From contig NZ_RJJY01000002.1 of the NCBI RefSeq assembly GCF_003751085.1, positions 1,488,001-1,552,000 of the forward strand: DNA of 64,000 nucleotides. The letters run 5' to 3'. Below, piece by piece: positions 50,784 through 58,606 of this stretch; the first letter of the stretch is position 1, and every line of letters begins with the position of its first letter. The notes under the pieces were generated by a model, which saw only the letters and a list, made by a program, of their open reading frames with translations, had not been told where the DNA came from and ran no database searches. This stretch comes from Micromonospora sp. Llam0 (GTDB lineage: Bacteria; Actinomycetota; Actinomycetes; Mycobacteriales; Micromonosporaceae). A program made the translations under genes and the position numbers.

Positions 50784-51860
50784 ATGCGCGCGATCTGGAA
50801 AGGCGCGGTGTCGTTCGGCCTCGTGTCGATCGGGGTACGCCTGTACTCCGCCACCGAGGAGAAGGACATCCGGTTCCACCAGGTGCACCGGGAGGACGGC
50901 GGGCGCATCCGGTACAAGCGGGTCTGCTCGGTCGACGGCGAGGAGGTCAGCTACGACGACATCGCCAAGGGCTACGACCTCGGCGGCGGCGAGATGGTGA
51001 TCCTCACCGACGAGGACTTCGCCGACCTGCCGTTGAGCACCTCCCGGGCGATCGACGTACTGGAGTTCGTGCCGGCCGACCAGGTCGACCCGATGCTCTA
51101 CAACAAGGCCTACTACCTGGAGCCGGAAGGCACCGCGACGAAGCCGTACGTGCTGCTGCGCGACGCCCTGGCTGACTCGGACCGGGTGGCGATCGTCAAG
51201 GTCGCGATCCGCCAACGCGAACAGCTGGCCACCCTGCGGGTACGCGACAACGTGCTGGTGCTCAACACGATGCTCTGGCCGGACGAGATCCGGCAGGCGT
51301 CGTTCGGTTTCCTCGACGACGACATCCAGGTCCGCCCGCCGGAGCTGGCGATGGCCGCCTCGCTGATCGACTCGATGGCCGGCGAGTTCGCCCCGGACGA
51401 GTACACCGACGACTACCGGGCGGCGCTGCAGGAGGTCATCGACGCCAAGGTGGAGGGTCGGGAGATCGTCGCCCCGGAGGAGGAAGAGGAGGCACCGGCC
51501 GCCGCGGTAGACCTGATGGCCGCGCTGCGTGCCTCGGTCGAACGGGCCCGGGTGGCACGTGGGGAAGCTCCGGGCGAAGACCGGGAGCCGGCCGAGCCGA
51601 CCCCGATCACCTCGGCCAAGTCGGCCAAGGCCGCCGCCGCTCCTGCGGCGAAGAAGGCGGCCCCGGCCAGGAAGACGGCCCCGGCGAAGAAGGCTGCGGC
51701 CGCCGACCAGAAGAAGGCGACCGCCAAGAAGGCGCAGCCGGAGAAGAAGACCGACGCCCGCAAGGCCGACGCGAAGAGCCCCGGACAGGCCGGCGGTACG
51801 CAGAAGTCCGGCGCCCGCAAGACCGCCGCGAAGAAGACCACTGCCCGCAAGTCCGCTTGA
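50784..51860 (+). CDS. ku: Ku protein
   Basis: This is a 358-residue Ku homodimer subunit. The core (residues 1-250) starts MRAIWKGAVSFGLVSIGVRLYSATEE and has the bridge segment PADQVDPMLYNKAYYLEPEG. The C-terminal ~90 residues are a histone-H1-like Lys/Ala/Pro tail of AAKKA repeats, common in actinobacterial Ku and thought to bind DNA. Ku binds double-strand ends and recruits ligase. ATG 50784 follows GAAGGGA. It is divergent from the split LigD ligase and polymerase. Confidence 0.95.
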   Translation: MRAIWKGAVSFGLVSIGVRLYSATEEKDIRFHQVHREDGGRIRYKRVCSVDGEEVSYDDIAKGYDLGGGEMVILTDEDFADLPLSTSRAIDVLEFVPADQVDPMLYNKAYYLEPEGTATKPYVLLRDALADSDRVAIVKVAIRQREQLATLRVRDNVLVLNTMLWPDEIRQASFGFLDDDIQVRPPELAMAASLIDSMAGEFAPDEYTDDYRAALQEVIDAKVEGREIVAPEEEEEAPAAAVDLMAALRASVERARVARGEAPGEDREPAEPTPITSAKSAKAAAAPAAKKAAPARKTAPAKKAAAADQKKATAKKAQPEKKTDARKADAKSPGQAGGTQKSGARKTAAKKTTARKSA

Positions 51861-51937
51861 ACCACCCAAGTCGGGCTGGATAAAACGGGTTATTCGGATG
51901 CACCGGGCCGCGCCCGGGGCAGATGCGATTTTCAGCT

Positions 51938-51975
51938 TGATGCCACAGGTGCATCATGATGCACCTGTGGCATCA
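51938..51975. terminator. 38-bp perfect palindrome between convergent genes
   Basis: The sequence is perfectly palindromic with 19-bp arms and no spacer (left arm TGATGCCACAGGTGCATCA). It lies between the stop of ku (51860) and the stop of the convergent gene at 52004. The simplest reading is a bidirectional transcription terminator; a recombination or plasmid-type site is possible but unsupported. Confidence 0.7.
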
Positions 51976-52003
51976 GCCTCAGCGGCTCGGGTCGGCCCAG
52001 GCC

Positions 52004-53800
52004 TCAGCGGCTGGGGGCGACCCAGTAGCGGCAGCCGGCCTGGTCAAGGTGAGCGGCCACCACCTGCCCGGCGTGCGCGGCGGCCAGCTCGGTGAGCCGC
52101 CCGACGATGTCCGGCACGACCGGCGGCACCAGTTGCTGCGGCACCGGGATCGGCCGTGCCGGGTCGGCCGGCAGCGACTCGACCACCGCCAGCTCCAGGT
52201 AGCGCAGGCAGCGGCCGAGCGCCTGCTGCACACTGCGACTCAACGGCTCATCGACCGGCTCCGGCTCGCCCACCCGCTCCGTCCCGTCGACCGGCTCCAC
52301 CTCGTCGACCGGGCCGGTCGCGGGCATCGCCTCGACGCCCCAGAGCAGGTCGTGCACCACCATCGGATCGTCGACGTACGGCCGCATGTCCCGCGCGGTC
52401 ACCCGCAGCGCCAGGCCGAGCCCGACCACCAGCGCGGCGAACGCGTCGAACGCCGGCAGTTCCGCCCAGTCGGTGGCGTGCACCAGCAGGCGGGCACCGG
52501 GCCGGCCGGCGGCGGCAGCCCGCAGGTACCGCCGGATCGGGTCCGGCCCGTCGCCGAGCACCGGCACCACCGCCTCGCGCAGTTCCTGCGGGACCACCCG
52601 CTCGCCGGTGAGGTCGAGCAGGTCCACCGGCCGTACGCCGAACACCCCGGCCAGCCGGGCCAGCCGGAACCGTTCCGGCAACCGCACCACCGGCGACCCA
52701 CCCGGCCCGTTGACGGACGCACCGGTGTCCCCGCTCGTGGTGCGGCTCGGCCGCCACTCGACGTGCGTCGCCCGGTCCCGCAGATTGGTGACGGTGACGA
52801 CGACACCGTCGAACTGCCGGCCGTGACCGTCGCACCGCCGGCAGGTCAGCACCGGGTGCCGCCAGCCGGTGGCGTGACAGTCCGGGCACGGCACACTCGG
52901 GATCGGTTCGCCGAGCCACGGCGGCAGCGGCGGCTGCCAGGTCCGGCGCAGCACCGGGGCAAGTTCGGGGATCGCCGGCCGGGGGCCCGGGATCCGGCAC
53001 AGCGACGTGCGGTGCCAGCGGCGGTCCCGCCAGATCGCCTGCGCGCCGGCGGTCCACTCCCCCGCACCGGCCGGGACCGGCGGTGCCGTACCGCAGTCCT
53101 GGACGATCCGACGCTCCAGCCGTTCGACGTCGATCCCGTCGGGCGGCGCCGCCGACCGCAACGCCGGCAGCAGGAAGTGCGCCGGTGCGGTCAACGACCG
53201 CTCGGCCAGCCCGGCCAACGCGTCCGCCACGGCGGTACCGTCGACGGCGGCGGACAGGCTCGCGGCGTACCCGCGCTGGTCACGGGGCACTGCCGCGCCG
53301 GGCGTCTCGAACCTGATGTCCCAGTTGAGGCCGGCCGCGAACACCCCCCACCGGGCCTCGACGACCAGGTCGAGGCAGAGCAGGTCGGCCAGCGCGCACA
53401 GCCGGCCCAACGACTCGTCGACGCTGACCGGCGGCTCAGCCACCGTATGCCCGAAGTGGATCGACCAGGCCGGGTGGCCGGGACCGGCGTGCGCCGCCGC
53501 GAGCCCGGCGGCCCGCTCGGCGGCCGGCAGGTCCGGCCGCCAGGTCGACGGCAGGCTCAGCACCGGATCGGCCCCCAGCGGGGCCGTGTGGTCCAGGTAG
53601 CGCAGGTCACGCAGCGTCGACCGGTCGACCTTGACCTGCGCCGCCAACTCGTCGCGCACCGGCCACAGTGGTATCTCCCAGCCGCCGTGTGGTGCCTGCT
53701 CCGGCGCGATGTCGCCGGGCACCACGCTGGCGGAGGCGACCGCGCCGGTGTCCAGGTTCGCGACGGTCAACACCAGTTGGGTACGCGGCCCGCCGGTCAT
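52004..53800 (-). CDS. Uncharacterised protein with CxxC zinc motif, partner of a DivIVA-like protein
   Basis: This is a 598-residue protein with no recognised domain. Visible features are an N-terminal beta-rich part with VVTVTNLRD-like strands, and near residue 315 a CPDCHATGW...CRRCDGHGR pair (two CxxC with a DnaJ-like spacing) that could bind zinc. The C terminus is helical and ends GCRYWVAPSR. It starts at ATG 53800 within the ATGA overlap of the DivIVA-like gene, which decides the start. It probably belongs to a two-protein system near the division machinery or cell envelope, but this is a guess from the partner. Confidence 0.6.
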   Translation of the reverse strand: MTGGPRTQLVLTVANLDTGAVASASVVPGDIAPEQAPHGGWEIPLWPVRDELAAQVKVDRSTLRDLRYLDHTAPLGADPVLSLPSTWRPDLPAAERAAGLAAAHAGPGHPAWSIHFGHTVAEPPVSVDESLGRLCALADLLCLDLVVEARWGVFAAGLNWDIRFETPGAAVPRDQRGYAASLSAAVDGTAVADALAGLAERSLTAPAHFLLPALRSAAPPDGIDVERLERRIVQDCGTAPPVPAGAGEWTAGAQAIWRDRRWHRTSLCRIPGPRPAIPELAPVLRRTWQPPLPPWLGEPIPSVPCPDCHATGWRHPVLTCRRCDGHGRQFDGVVVTVTNLRDRATHVEWRPSRTTSGDTGASVNGPGGSPVVRLPERFRLARLAGVFGVRPVDLLDLTGERVVPQELREAVVPVLGDGPDPIRRYLRAAAAGRPGARLLVHATDWAELPAFDAFAALVVGLGLALRVTARDMRPYVDDPMVVHDLLWGVEAMPATGPVDEVEPVDGTERVGEPEPVDEPLSRSVQQALGRCLRYLELAVVESLPADPARPIPVPQQLVPPVVPDIVGRLTELAAAHAGQVVAAHLDQAGCRYWVAPSR

Positions 53801-54144
53801 GCGTACATCCGGGTCTGGGAGGACTGCCATTCGCGCAGCGCCCGCTTGATCCGCAGGTTCTCGTCGTCGGTGCGCCGCAGGTCGTCGCGCAGGGCGGTCA
53901 GGTCCTCGGCGACGTAGTGCAGGAAGGCGTACACCTCGGCGGGGTCGAGGCCGCGCCGCACTTCGCGGAACCGGCGGTCGCGGACCTGGCCGGGGTGGAT
54001 CCGGGGCCGCAACGGCGGCCGGCGGAACACTCCGGCGTTGCGAAGCACCCCGGCGTTGCGGGGCCGCAGGTGCTGCGGTGGCTCGACCACCCGGTTCGCT
54101 CGCCGGCCTGGTCGGTTGAAGATCCGGTGGAGAAGGTTGCGCAT
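53797..54144 (-). CDS. Short DivIVA-like coiled-coil protein
   Basis: This 115-residue protein has a basic N terminus with an R-N-P-G-R-R stretch, then VRDRRFREVRRGLDPAEVYAFLHYVAEDLTALRDDL (near 53-88). This is the conserved DivIVA N-terminal motif with the 'F-x-x-x-R-R-G-x-D-x-x-E-V-x-x-F' pattern. A short coiled coil follows. ATG 54144 has AAGGGG upstream. It lacks the long coiled-coil of true DivIVA/Wag31. It is translationally coupled (ATGA) to the CxxC protein downstream. Confidence 0.7.
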   Translation of the reverse strand: MRNLLHRIFNRPGRRANRVVEPPQHLRPRNAGVLRNAGVFRRPPLRPRIHPGQVRDRRFREVRRGLDPAEVYAFLHYVAEDLTALRDDLRRTDDENLRIKRALREWQSSQTRMYA

Positions 54145-54399
54145 CGTCGGGGTTCCCCTTCGGTCAGGAGTACGCCGGCAGCCGGTGCCGCCGACGCGAT
54201 GCCGCGCTGGTGTAGTGCCTGATCTGCTCCCGGTGCTGGTGCTGGTGCTGCGTATCTGTGTGCTTGGACGGGGCGACCCGCCAGCCGGGAAGGCCGAGGC
54301 GGGAGGACTCATAGCCGACGGGTCGCCCCAGCTCCGGCCGGTCGCAGCCACATTCGGCGAGTACGACCCCGGAGCGGCTCATGCTGGATCTCTGCTACT

Positions 54400-54489
54400 C
54401 ACGGGCTTACGGGTTACGGATTTACGGATGTCGGGTTTGCGGTGTCGGGTTTGCGGCTACGCGTTTCGGGTTTACGGGTTTCGCGGGGA
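54400..54489. repeat. Degenerate short tandem repeat region
   Basis: About eight imperfect copies of a 9-11 bp unit near CGGGTTTACGG or CGGGTTTGCGG lie between the DivIVA-like gene and the GntR leader. They are lower in GC than the flanks and carry no protein-like frame. The 450 bp between the divergent genes hold nothing else I recognise. Confidence 0.6.
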
Positions 54490-54594
54490 TTCGCTCGGGT
54501 AGGGCGGTCGGGGCGGGCAGGCCGCGCGCCACCACCCCGCCCCGACCAGGGGCACGAGCACCCATCGTTGCCACGCGAGGGAGCGCCCGTAGCG

Positions 54595-54648
54595 ATGAAC
54601 TTATGTGCGGATGTCGCCGATGTCAACCTCTGCGTGGTGGCCATCTAA
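54595..54648 (+). CDS. Possible 17-residue leader peptide upstream of the GntR gene
   Basis: ATG 54595 to TAA 54646-54648 encodes MNLCADVADVNLCVVAI, with two Cys and many Val/Asp residues. It is preceded by the first copy of the duplicated ribosome-binding sequence, at a spacing of 12 bases, longer than optimal. It may be a leader peptide or simply spacer. Confidence 0.3.
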   Translation: MNLCADVADVNLCVVAI

Positions 54649-54667
54649 ACCTTGCTCCACACATAAG
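54599..54667. promoter_or_regulatory. Inverted repeat before the GntR gene
   Basis: ACTTATGTG (54599-54607) and CACATAAGT (54659-54667) form a perfect 9-bp inverted repeat with 51 bp between, within the 107 bp before the GntR ATG. It may be two half-sites for autoregulation. Short GntR proteins of the YtrA group often bind such distant arms. Confidence 0.5.
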
Positions 54668-54705
54668 TGACGTGGTCGAATGGAGGTGCCACGCGAGGGA
54701 GCGCC

Positions 54706-54945
54706 ATGCCTGTTTTGCCCGACTATTTCAAGATCTCGAACGCCATAGTCGCCGACGTCAAGAACGGCACACTCAAGGCCGGCGACAAACTGCCGTCGAT
54801 CGCCCAGCTCTGCAAGCAGTACGACGTGAGCCCGTCAACGATCCGCCTGGTGTTTGTGCGGCTCGAAGCACTCGAGGTCATCGACCGCCACCAGGGCAAA
54901 GGTGTCTTCGTCACCGATCCGGCGACGTGGATGCGCAAGCCGTAG
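54706..54945 (+). CDS. Minimal GntR-type winged-helix regulator
   Basis: This 79-residue protein is almost only a GntR winged helix: ISNAIVADVKNGTLKAGDKLPSIAQLCKQYDVSPSTIRLVFVRLEALEVIDRHQGKGVFVT (residues 10-70). No effector-binding domain follows, so it is shorter than the usual YtrA or FadR types. ATG 54706 has GAGGGAG. It is divergent from the DivIVA-like gene pair and probably represses itself or that pair. Confidence 0.8.
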   Translation: MPVLPDYFKISNAIVADVKNGTLKAGDKLPSIAQLCKQYDVSPSTIRLVFVRLEALEVIDRHQGKGVFVTDPATWMRKP

Positions 54946-55741
54946 GGCCTCGACCGGCCACCGGTGACCTCTGCCGTCTCTTCAGGCATCGCCGGGCGAT
55001 GATCCACTGCGCTTCATCGACTCGACACGCCGACGGCCTGTCAGAAGGCGCGCATCCGATCACCCGCTCGGACTACGACCAAGACCTGATCATTGGTTAG
55101 CAGGGACGAGGCACCCACGTTGCCGACAACTCGACCGGCTCGACCGGCTCTCCCGACGCCAACCCCGGCCGGGGCGAACCGCCCTCGTCAGACCCGCACG
55201 CCGAATTCGGGCTCGCCTACCGGGCTTCACTCTCACTCTCAGTTATCGCCAAGACCGGAACGGCCGGCGTGCCGTATCGAGGTGACGCTGACGCACGTCA
55301 AGCCGCGAAGGTAGCGTGCGTCAGCGTCACCTCGACGTGGGTGAAGTCTGCGCCGGCCGCCACCGTGACGGTCGGTCAACAAAGCTCCGCGACGAAGCTC
55401 GCATAAACCGCAGACAGGCATTCCGCCAAGCCGTCAGCCAAGTCACCGCCCGCTGCTACGGGTCGCCGAGCCTGATCAGCCAGCGCCAAGAGAGCGCGGG
55501 GCCGGCGACGGCCCCCGGGTTCACCCGCCAACCGCTTGGCTCACTGCCACCCCACTCACTGCCACCTCCGGAAGTGGCGCCACGAGGGGAGCGGCCCATC
55601 ACACCCGTTGTGCATCGACGGTCGCTGATGCCACGATGTGGGTGCCTACAGTGGCCTGGGCCGGCGGACAGCTGTGGGACCGTCCGTCCTGCCGGCCCGC
55701 CGGGTCGGCACGGGTTCCTGGGATCGAAGGAGACCAGCCCC
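54946..55741. other. Intergenic region with no supported gene
   Basis: This 796-bp stretch separates the GntR gene from the CBM2 protein gene. The only structured element is the hairpin at 55277-55335. Open frames that cross it have no recognisable content. A frame from 55000 ending at 55100 reads MIHCASSTRHADG and is probably noise. Confidence 0.5.
55277..55335. terminator. Long hairpin in the intergenic region
   Basis: Perfect inverted repeat with 21-bp arms (55277-55297 and 55315-55335; core GGTGACGCTGACGCACG) and a 17-nt loop. No gene end is near on the + strand (the GntR stop is 330 bp away). It may be a distal terminator or a remnant of a mobile element. Confidence 0.4.
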
Positions 55742-56869
55742 ATGTCGTTGTCGTTCACCCCACTGACGCACCACCGTACCGATGAAGTGCCCCGCAGCCG
55801 CCCCCGGACCTCGTGGTGGCGGGCCGCGGCCGGCGTCGCCGCCGCGATGCTTCTCGCCACCAGCGGAACGGCGGTGACCAGCGCCCCGGCGTACGCGACC
55901 GGCGGCGACGCCACCAGCACCGGATGTCTGACGGTGACAATCGAGAGCAGCTACTGGAACAACGGCCCGGACAGCGGTGGCGTCTTCCGCGACATCACCA
56001 TCACCAACAACTGCGCCACAGCGGTCAACGGCTGGAAACTGGTGCTGACGCTGCCGGCCGGCGAAACGGTCCAGCAGGGCTGGAACGCCAACTGGACCCT
56101 GGGCGGCGGGACCCTCACCGCCACCCCGACAACGTGGAACAACGTCATCGCCGCCGGCGGGTCGGTCGAGATCGGGTACGTCGGTGCCTGGACCGGCGGC
56201 CGACCGCAGGATCCGGGCTGCACCATCAACGGCGAGCCGTGCGACGGCACCGGGCCGGAGCCGTCACCCGAGGTGACGCTGACCAGTCCGATCGACGGCA
56301 GCCTGCTGGTGCCGGTCTGCGCGGTCCGGATGACCGCCGACGCCAGCACCGACGTGGGGACCATCGACCGGGTCGAGTTCTACATCAACGACATCCTGGT
56401 CGGCAGCGACAGCAGCGCCCCGTACGGCATCGACGTCCCGCCGGACCATCCGGCGCTGCGCGTCGGCTCACCGAACATCCCCCGACACACCGCGTTCGCC
56501 CGGGTCCTCACCGTCGCCCCGGCGGCCAGCGCCGACTCGCCGATGGTCGGCTTCACGCCCGCGCCGATACCACCGGCGCTGATGGTGATCGCCTGCCCGT
56601 CGCGGGTGGAGGTGCCCGAGGGCGGCACCGCGATCGTGACGTTCGTGCTGGCCGCCTGCGCTGCAACCCCGGCGTTGACCCTGACCGTCACCGGCGATCC
56701 CGGTGTCAGCGTCACCCCGACGGTCACCCGACCTGGTAGCCCGGAGCATCCGGTCACCATCACCGCCGCACCCGGCAGCGTCGGAGCCGTCGCCCGGGTC
56801 ACCGCGACCGCCGACACCGGCTCGTGTATGCCGGCCACGGCAACGGTCACGGTCGGCCCGCCCGCTTGA
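55742..56869 (+). CDS. Secreted CBM2 protein with Ig-like domains and no catalytic domain
   Basis: This is a 375-residue secreted protein: signal peptide (residues 1-52, ending in APAYA), CBM2-like domain (57-165) with the WNN/WNANW aromatic residues, an Ig-like domain (about 180-265) starting LTSPIDGSLL with VEFYINDILVG, then a second beta-domain to the end. No glycosidase motif was found. ATG 55742 has GAAGGAG. It may bind cellulose at the cell surface or act as a scaffolding protein. Confidence 0.75.
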   Translation: MSLSFTPLTHHRTDEVPRSRPRTSWWRAAAGVAAAMLLATSGTAVTSAPAYATGGDATSTGCLTVTIESSYWNNGPDSGGVFRDITITNNCATAVNGWKLVLTLPAGETVQQGWNANWTLGGGTLTATPTTWNNVIAAGGSVEIGYVGAWTGGRPQDPGCTINGEPCDGTGPEPSPEVTLTSPIDGSLLVPVCAVRMTADASTDVGTIDRVEFYINDILVGSDSSAPYGIDVPPDHPALRVGSPNIPRHTAFARVLTVAPAASADSPMVGFTPAPIPPALMVIACPSRVEVPEGGTAIVTFVLAACAATPALTLTVTGDPGVSVTPTVTRPGSPEHPVTITAAPGSVGAVARVTATADTGSCMPATATVTVGPPA

Positions 56870-56911
56870 CGGTCGATACCGACCCTGGTGGGCATCCGGC
56901 ACGCTGGTGAG

Positions 56912-57976
56912 GTGACCCGCCACCGTGCTGCCCCGCCCCGGGTGGTGGCCGTGATCGGCTACCCGGACGCCGAGTTGCTGGACATCGCCTGCCTGACGAC
57001 GACGTTCGACTATGCCAACCGGGGCGCGGACCCACCGTACGAGCTGGTGGTCGCCGCCCCGGCAGGGCAGCCGATCAGCTGCCAGTCCGGGTTGACGCTG
57101 CACGCCCAGGCCGCGCTCGAACGGCTCCGCGGCCCGCTCGACTCGGTCATCGTGTCGGGCGGGGAGGGGCATCTCGCCGCCGCCGGGGACTCCCGGCTGG
57201 TCGCCCACGTACGGCGGCTGGCCCGGGAGTCCCGCCGGGTCGCCTCGGTCTGCACCGGCGCGTCGGTGCTGGCCGCCGCCGGGCTGCTGGACGGGCGGCG
57301 GGCCACCACCCACTGGATGTACGCCGACCAGCTCTCCGCCCGCCACCCGGCCGTACGGGTGGACGCCCGTCCACTGTGGATCCGCGACGGCGTGGTGACA
57401 ACGGCGGCCGGCGTCACCAGCGCCCTCGATCTCGCTCTGGCCTTCGTCGAGGAGGACCACGGCGCGGAGCTGGCCCGCCACGTCGCCCGCGCGCTGGTCA
57501 CCTACCTGCAACGGCCGGCCAACCAGGCCCAGGTCAGCATGTTCCTGACCGCCCCGGTCCCCGAGCACAGCCTGGTCCGCGACCTGGTCCGGGCAATCCG
57601 GGACGCGCCCGACGCCGACCTGAGCGTGCCGGCGCTCGCCGCCCGGGCGGCGGTCAGCGAACGTCACCTCACCCGGCTGTTCGTCGCCCACCTGGGGCAG
57701 AACCCGGCCCGCTTCGTGCGAGACGTACGGACCGAGGCGGCGGCCCACCTGCTGGTCACCAGCCGGCTACCGCTGGCCGCGATCGCCGCCCGGTGTGGCT
57801 TCGGCTCCACCGACGCGCTGCGCCAGTCCTTTATGGACCGGTACGGCATCACCCCGTCCGGTTACCGGGCCGCGTACCGCAGCAGCCGCACCGGTGCCCC
57901 AGCTGACCCGGCCGGGTCAGCTGGGTCAGCCGGAAACGGCGCCGGTGGCGGCGAGGGCCAGGAAGCCGAGTCCTAA
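56912..57976 (+). CDS. GlxA/AraC-type transcriptional regulator
   Basis: This is a 354-residue protein with an N-terminal DJ-1/PfpI-like domain (VIGYPDAELLDIACLTTTFD near 14-33, GASVLAAAGLLDGR near 113-126 with Cys in VCTGAS) and a C-terminal AraC helix-turn-helix pair (LSVPALAARAAVSERHLTRLF near 238-258, AIAARCGFGSTDALRQSF near 289-306). GTG 56912 precedes VTRHRA; GTG 56888 is the alternative. The 3' end overlaps the convergent membrane-protein gene by 51 bp. Confidence 0.8.
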   Translation: MTRHRAAPPRVVAVIGYPDAELLDIACLTTTFDYANRGADPPYELVVAAPAGQPISCQSGLTLHAQAALERLRGPLDSVIVSGGEGHLAAAGDSRLVAHVRRLARESRRVASVCTGASVLAAAGLLDGRRATTHWMYADQLSARHPAVRVDARPLWIRDGVVTTAAGVTSALDLALAFVEEDHGAELARHVARALVTYLQRPANQAQVSMFLTAPVPEHSLVRDLVRAIRDAPDADLSVPALAARAAVSERHLTRLFVAHLGQNPARFVRDVRTEAAAHLLVTSRLPLAAIAARCGFGSTDALRQSFMDRYGITPSGYRAAYRSSRTGAPADPAGSAGSAGNGAGGGEGQEAES

Positions 57977-58468
57977 CGGGACGTCCAGCAGGACGCAGAA
58001 CTCGGCCAGCGACCGGGGCACCACCTCGTCACGCCGGTAGTGGATGACGTCCCAGACGCCGTGCGCGGCCAACGCCAGCCCGGCCAGCACCATCCCGACA
58101 GCCGGCACGACCAGCACCGCGGTGACCGCGAGCCCCCCGTAGCCGAGCAGCGCAACCGTCTGCGCGGTGAGCGGCGCCCTCGGCACACCGCCGACCAGGC
58201 CACCGGCCACCAGCACCACCGCGACGAAGCCGAGGCCGGCCCACCACGGCAGGCCGGCCAGCTCACTCGCCGCGACCGCCACCGAGCCGGCGCCGAGACC
58301 GACCCAGGCCATCCAGCGCCGCCGGGTCGCGGCGGCGGTGAGGTAGCAGAGCACGGCGACACCGAGCACGATCGCCAGGACTTCACGCCCGGCCCCGGCC
58401 ACCAGCACCAGTACGGCACACCCCAGGCCGAGCGCGCTCGGCCAGCGGTGCAGCAGATTCGAGGTCAT
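57926..58468 (-). CDS. Membrane protein of unknown function
   Basis: This 180-residue protein has about five or six hydrophobic spans and a basic loop ATRRRWMAW. HGVWDVIHYRRDEVVPRSLAEFC near residues 138-160 is the only polar segment. I recognise no family. The start may be ATG 58468. Its end overlaps the convergent GlxA-type gene by 51 bp. Confidence 0.6.
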   Translation of the reverse strand: MTSNLLHRWPSALGLGCAVLVLVAGAGREVLAIVLGVAVLCYLTAAATRRRWMAWVGLGAGSVAVAASELAGLPWWAGLGFVAVVLVAGGLVGGVPRAPLTAQTVALLGYGGLAVTAVLVVPAVGMVLAGLALAAHGVWDVIHYRRDEVVPRSLAEFCVLLDVPLGLGFLALAATGAVSG

Positions 58469-58606
58469 GCCGATCACGGTGCCGGGGCCGGCGGCGGGTG
58501 ACGAGGCCCCGGTCGCGGCCTGTCCGGATTCCCGGGCATCGTGTCCGCTGAACCCGCAGTGCCGCGAGACCGGAGCCCCGCAGGGCCGCAGTGCTGCCGT
58601 CGGGGC

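Larger units (their letters stand above)
54569..54705 (+). repeat. Direct repeat carrying a ribosome-binding site
   Basis: TGCCACGCGAGGGAGCGCC is found at 54569-54587 and again at 54687-54705 (118-bp period). The second copy places GAGGGAG 5 bases before the ATG of the GntR gene. The first copy places it 12 bases before the ATG of a 17-codon reading frame. The duplication therefore copies the translation start region. Confidence 0.75.

Noticed and set aside
54232..54253. GGTGCT hexamer run near the DivIVA-like gene
   Set aside because: Too short and simple to be a CRISPR or functional repeat; probably slippage. No CRISPR-like array with constant spacers was seen anywhere.
54946..55100. Possible small gene from ATG 55000
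   Set aside because: Only 33 codons, no ribosome-binding site, and no recognisable content.
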